A stretch of DNA of 5,362 nucleotides from Trueperaceae bacterium (lineage in GTDB: Bacteria; Deinococcota; Deinococci; Deinococcales; Trueperaceae), in the NCBI GenBank assembly GCA_024636105.1, contig JAGXHO010000154.1, positions 1 through 5,362 of the forward strand, written 5' to 3'. The position numbers were made by a program, and so were the translations under genes. The notes below the pieces were generated by a model that did not search any database, was not told the origin of the DNA, and worked only from the letters and a program-made list of their open reading frames with translations. Positions within the stretch are counted from its first letter, which is position 1. Each line of letters begins with the position of its first letter. Below, piece by piece: positions 4,727-5,362 of this stretch.

Positions 4727-5362
4727 ATGGCCGCTACCCAGCAACAGCTCGTCGCCCGCGTGCGCAAAGGCGGAGCGGTAGGCTCCACGCGCCTCGAGCC
4801 CTTCGCCGCTCAGCTCTTCCGCAAGGCCGACGACGCCTTCCTCGACGCCTTCGATGCCGACGCTCTCTACGCCATGGCGAAGGATGGGCTGGCGTTCCTC
4901 GAACGCCTCGGCAACGCGCCCGACGCGGTGGTGGTCGACGTCGTGAACCCGACCTTCGCCGCCGATGGCTGGGAGTCCGAGCGCACCGTCGTGCGCCTGG
5001 CGCTTGCCGACCGCCCCTTCGTGGTCGACTCGGTGCGCACCGAGCTGCGGCGCCAAGGGTTCGCCGTGCACCACGTGCTGCATCCGGTCTTCGCGGTCGT
5101 GCGCGACGACGACGGACGCATCGTCGAGCTCGCCGACCGCCGGGTCGCGCCCTCGGGCGACGCGCGCACCGAGGCGTTCGAGCTCTGGTTCGTCGATCGC
5201 GAGGACGACCCCGAGCACGTGGAGCGCCTGACCGCAGCCGTCGAGAAGACGCTGCGCGACGTCGTGCTCGCCACCGACGACTACGCCGCGATGCGCGAGC
5301 GCGCCCGCGCCGTCGCGGCCGATCTGCGCGCGCTCCGCACGCGGAGCGCGCAGGGGCCGCAC
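4727..5362 (+). CDS. Large NAD-dependent glutamate dehydrogenase, N-terminal part
   Basis: The 212 visible codons run off the window without a stop. They resemble the start of the large (about 1,600-residue) bacterial NAD-glutamate dehydrogenases, which oxidatively deaminate glutamate to 2-oxoglutarate. The best match to the family pattern is RPFVVDSVRTELRRQGFAVHHVLHPVFAVVRDDDG (residues 96-130). This is the conserved PF-VDS-----L...G...-HPV---RD--G block of the N-terminal ACT-like region. EAFELWFVDRED (149-160) sits where the family has its ExF-hxxhDR strand. The catalytic dehydrogenase domain would lie beyond the window, so the assignment rests on the N-terminal domain alone. The ATG at 4727 is supported by GGAGG at 4715-4719. 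A folded leader precedes the gene, which is divergent from lspA. The minus-strand frame over the same bases is a GC-rich shadow. Confidence 0.85.
   Translation, partial: MAATQQQLVARVRKGGAVGSTRLEPFAAQLFRKADDAFLDAFDADALYAMAKDGLAFLERLGNAPDAVVVDVVNPTFAADGWESERTVVRLALADRPFVVDSVRTELRRQGFAVHHVLHPVFAVVRDDDGRIVELADRRVAPSGDARTEAFELWFVDREDDPEHVERLTAAVEKTLRDVVLATDDYAAMRERARAVAADLRALRTRSAQGPH

Noticed and set aside
4610..5362. A 250-codon minus-strand frame opposite the glutamate dehydrogenase
   Set aside because: The plus-strand frame has a Shine-Dalgarno, an ATG and a family motif; the minus frame is compositionally a shadow.

Overview
This window is a compact stretch of high-GC bacterial chromosome, roughly 70% GC by eye. 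The 47-residue ribosomal protein L34 reads as a close relative of the Deinococcus/Thermus proteins ([18 protein letters not shown] at the start, GRHRLSVSD near the end). The rpmH-rnpA-yidD-yidC-khpB order is the conserved ribosome/RNase P/membrane-insertion cluster. A large-type NAD-glutamate dehydrogenase and a candidate leaderless promoter add to the picture. I infer a member of the Deinococcota, possibly the Truepera side. This is an inference from remembered sequences, not from a search.

Layout. Bases 1-109 are a leader with a 7-bp hairpin and a good Shine-Dalgarno but no visible promoter. Five plus-strand genes follow, ending at 3154: rpmH (110-253), rnpA (250-603), yidD (600-902), yidC (899-2428) and khpB/jag (2477-3154). 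The first four are joined by 4-base stop/start overlaps that use three different non-AUG starts (CTGA, GTGA, TTGA). prmC (3193-4035, or from a CTG at 3151) comes next on the plus strand. It collides tail to tail with lspA on the minus strand (4598-4032), and their stop codons overlap. lspA carries a 15-bp tandem repeat that encodes a pentapeptide tail. The 128-bp divergent region 4599-4726 holds two candidate -10 elements facing outwards and a folded leader. It precedes the 5' end of a large NAD-glutamate dehydrogenase (from 4727 to the window edge).

How the genes fit together. L34 is a 50S protein, RnpA is the protein subunit of the tRNA-processing RNase P, and KhpB is a KH-R3H RNA-binding protein. 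PrmC methylates the release factors that end translation. YidC inserts membrane proteins, YidD assists it, and LspA cleaves lipoprotein signal peptides in the same membrane. The glutamate dehydrogenase is metabolic and separately transcribed.

I see no defence system, mobile element, CRISPR array or RNA gene. The points most worth following up are the lack of a standard start codon for rnpA together with a frame that stays open through rpmH to the window edge, the folded leader that can hide the ribosome-binding site of the dehydrogenase, and the apparently leaderless lspA promoter.
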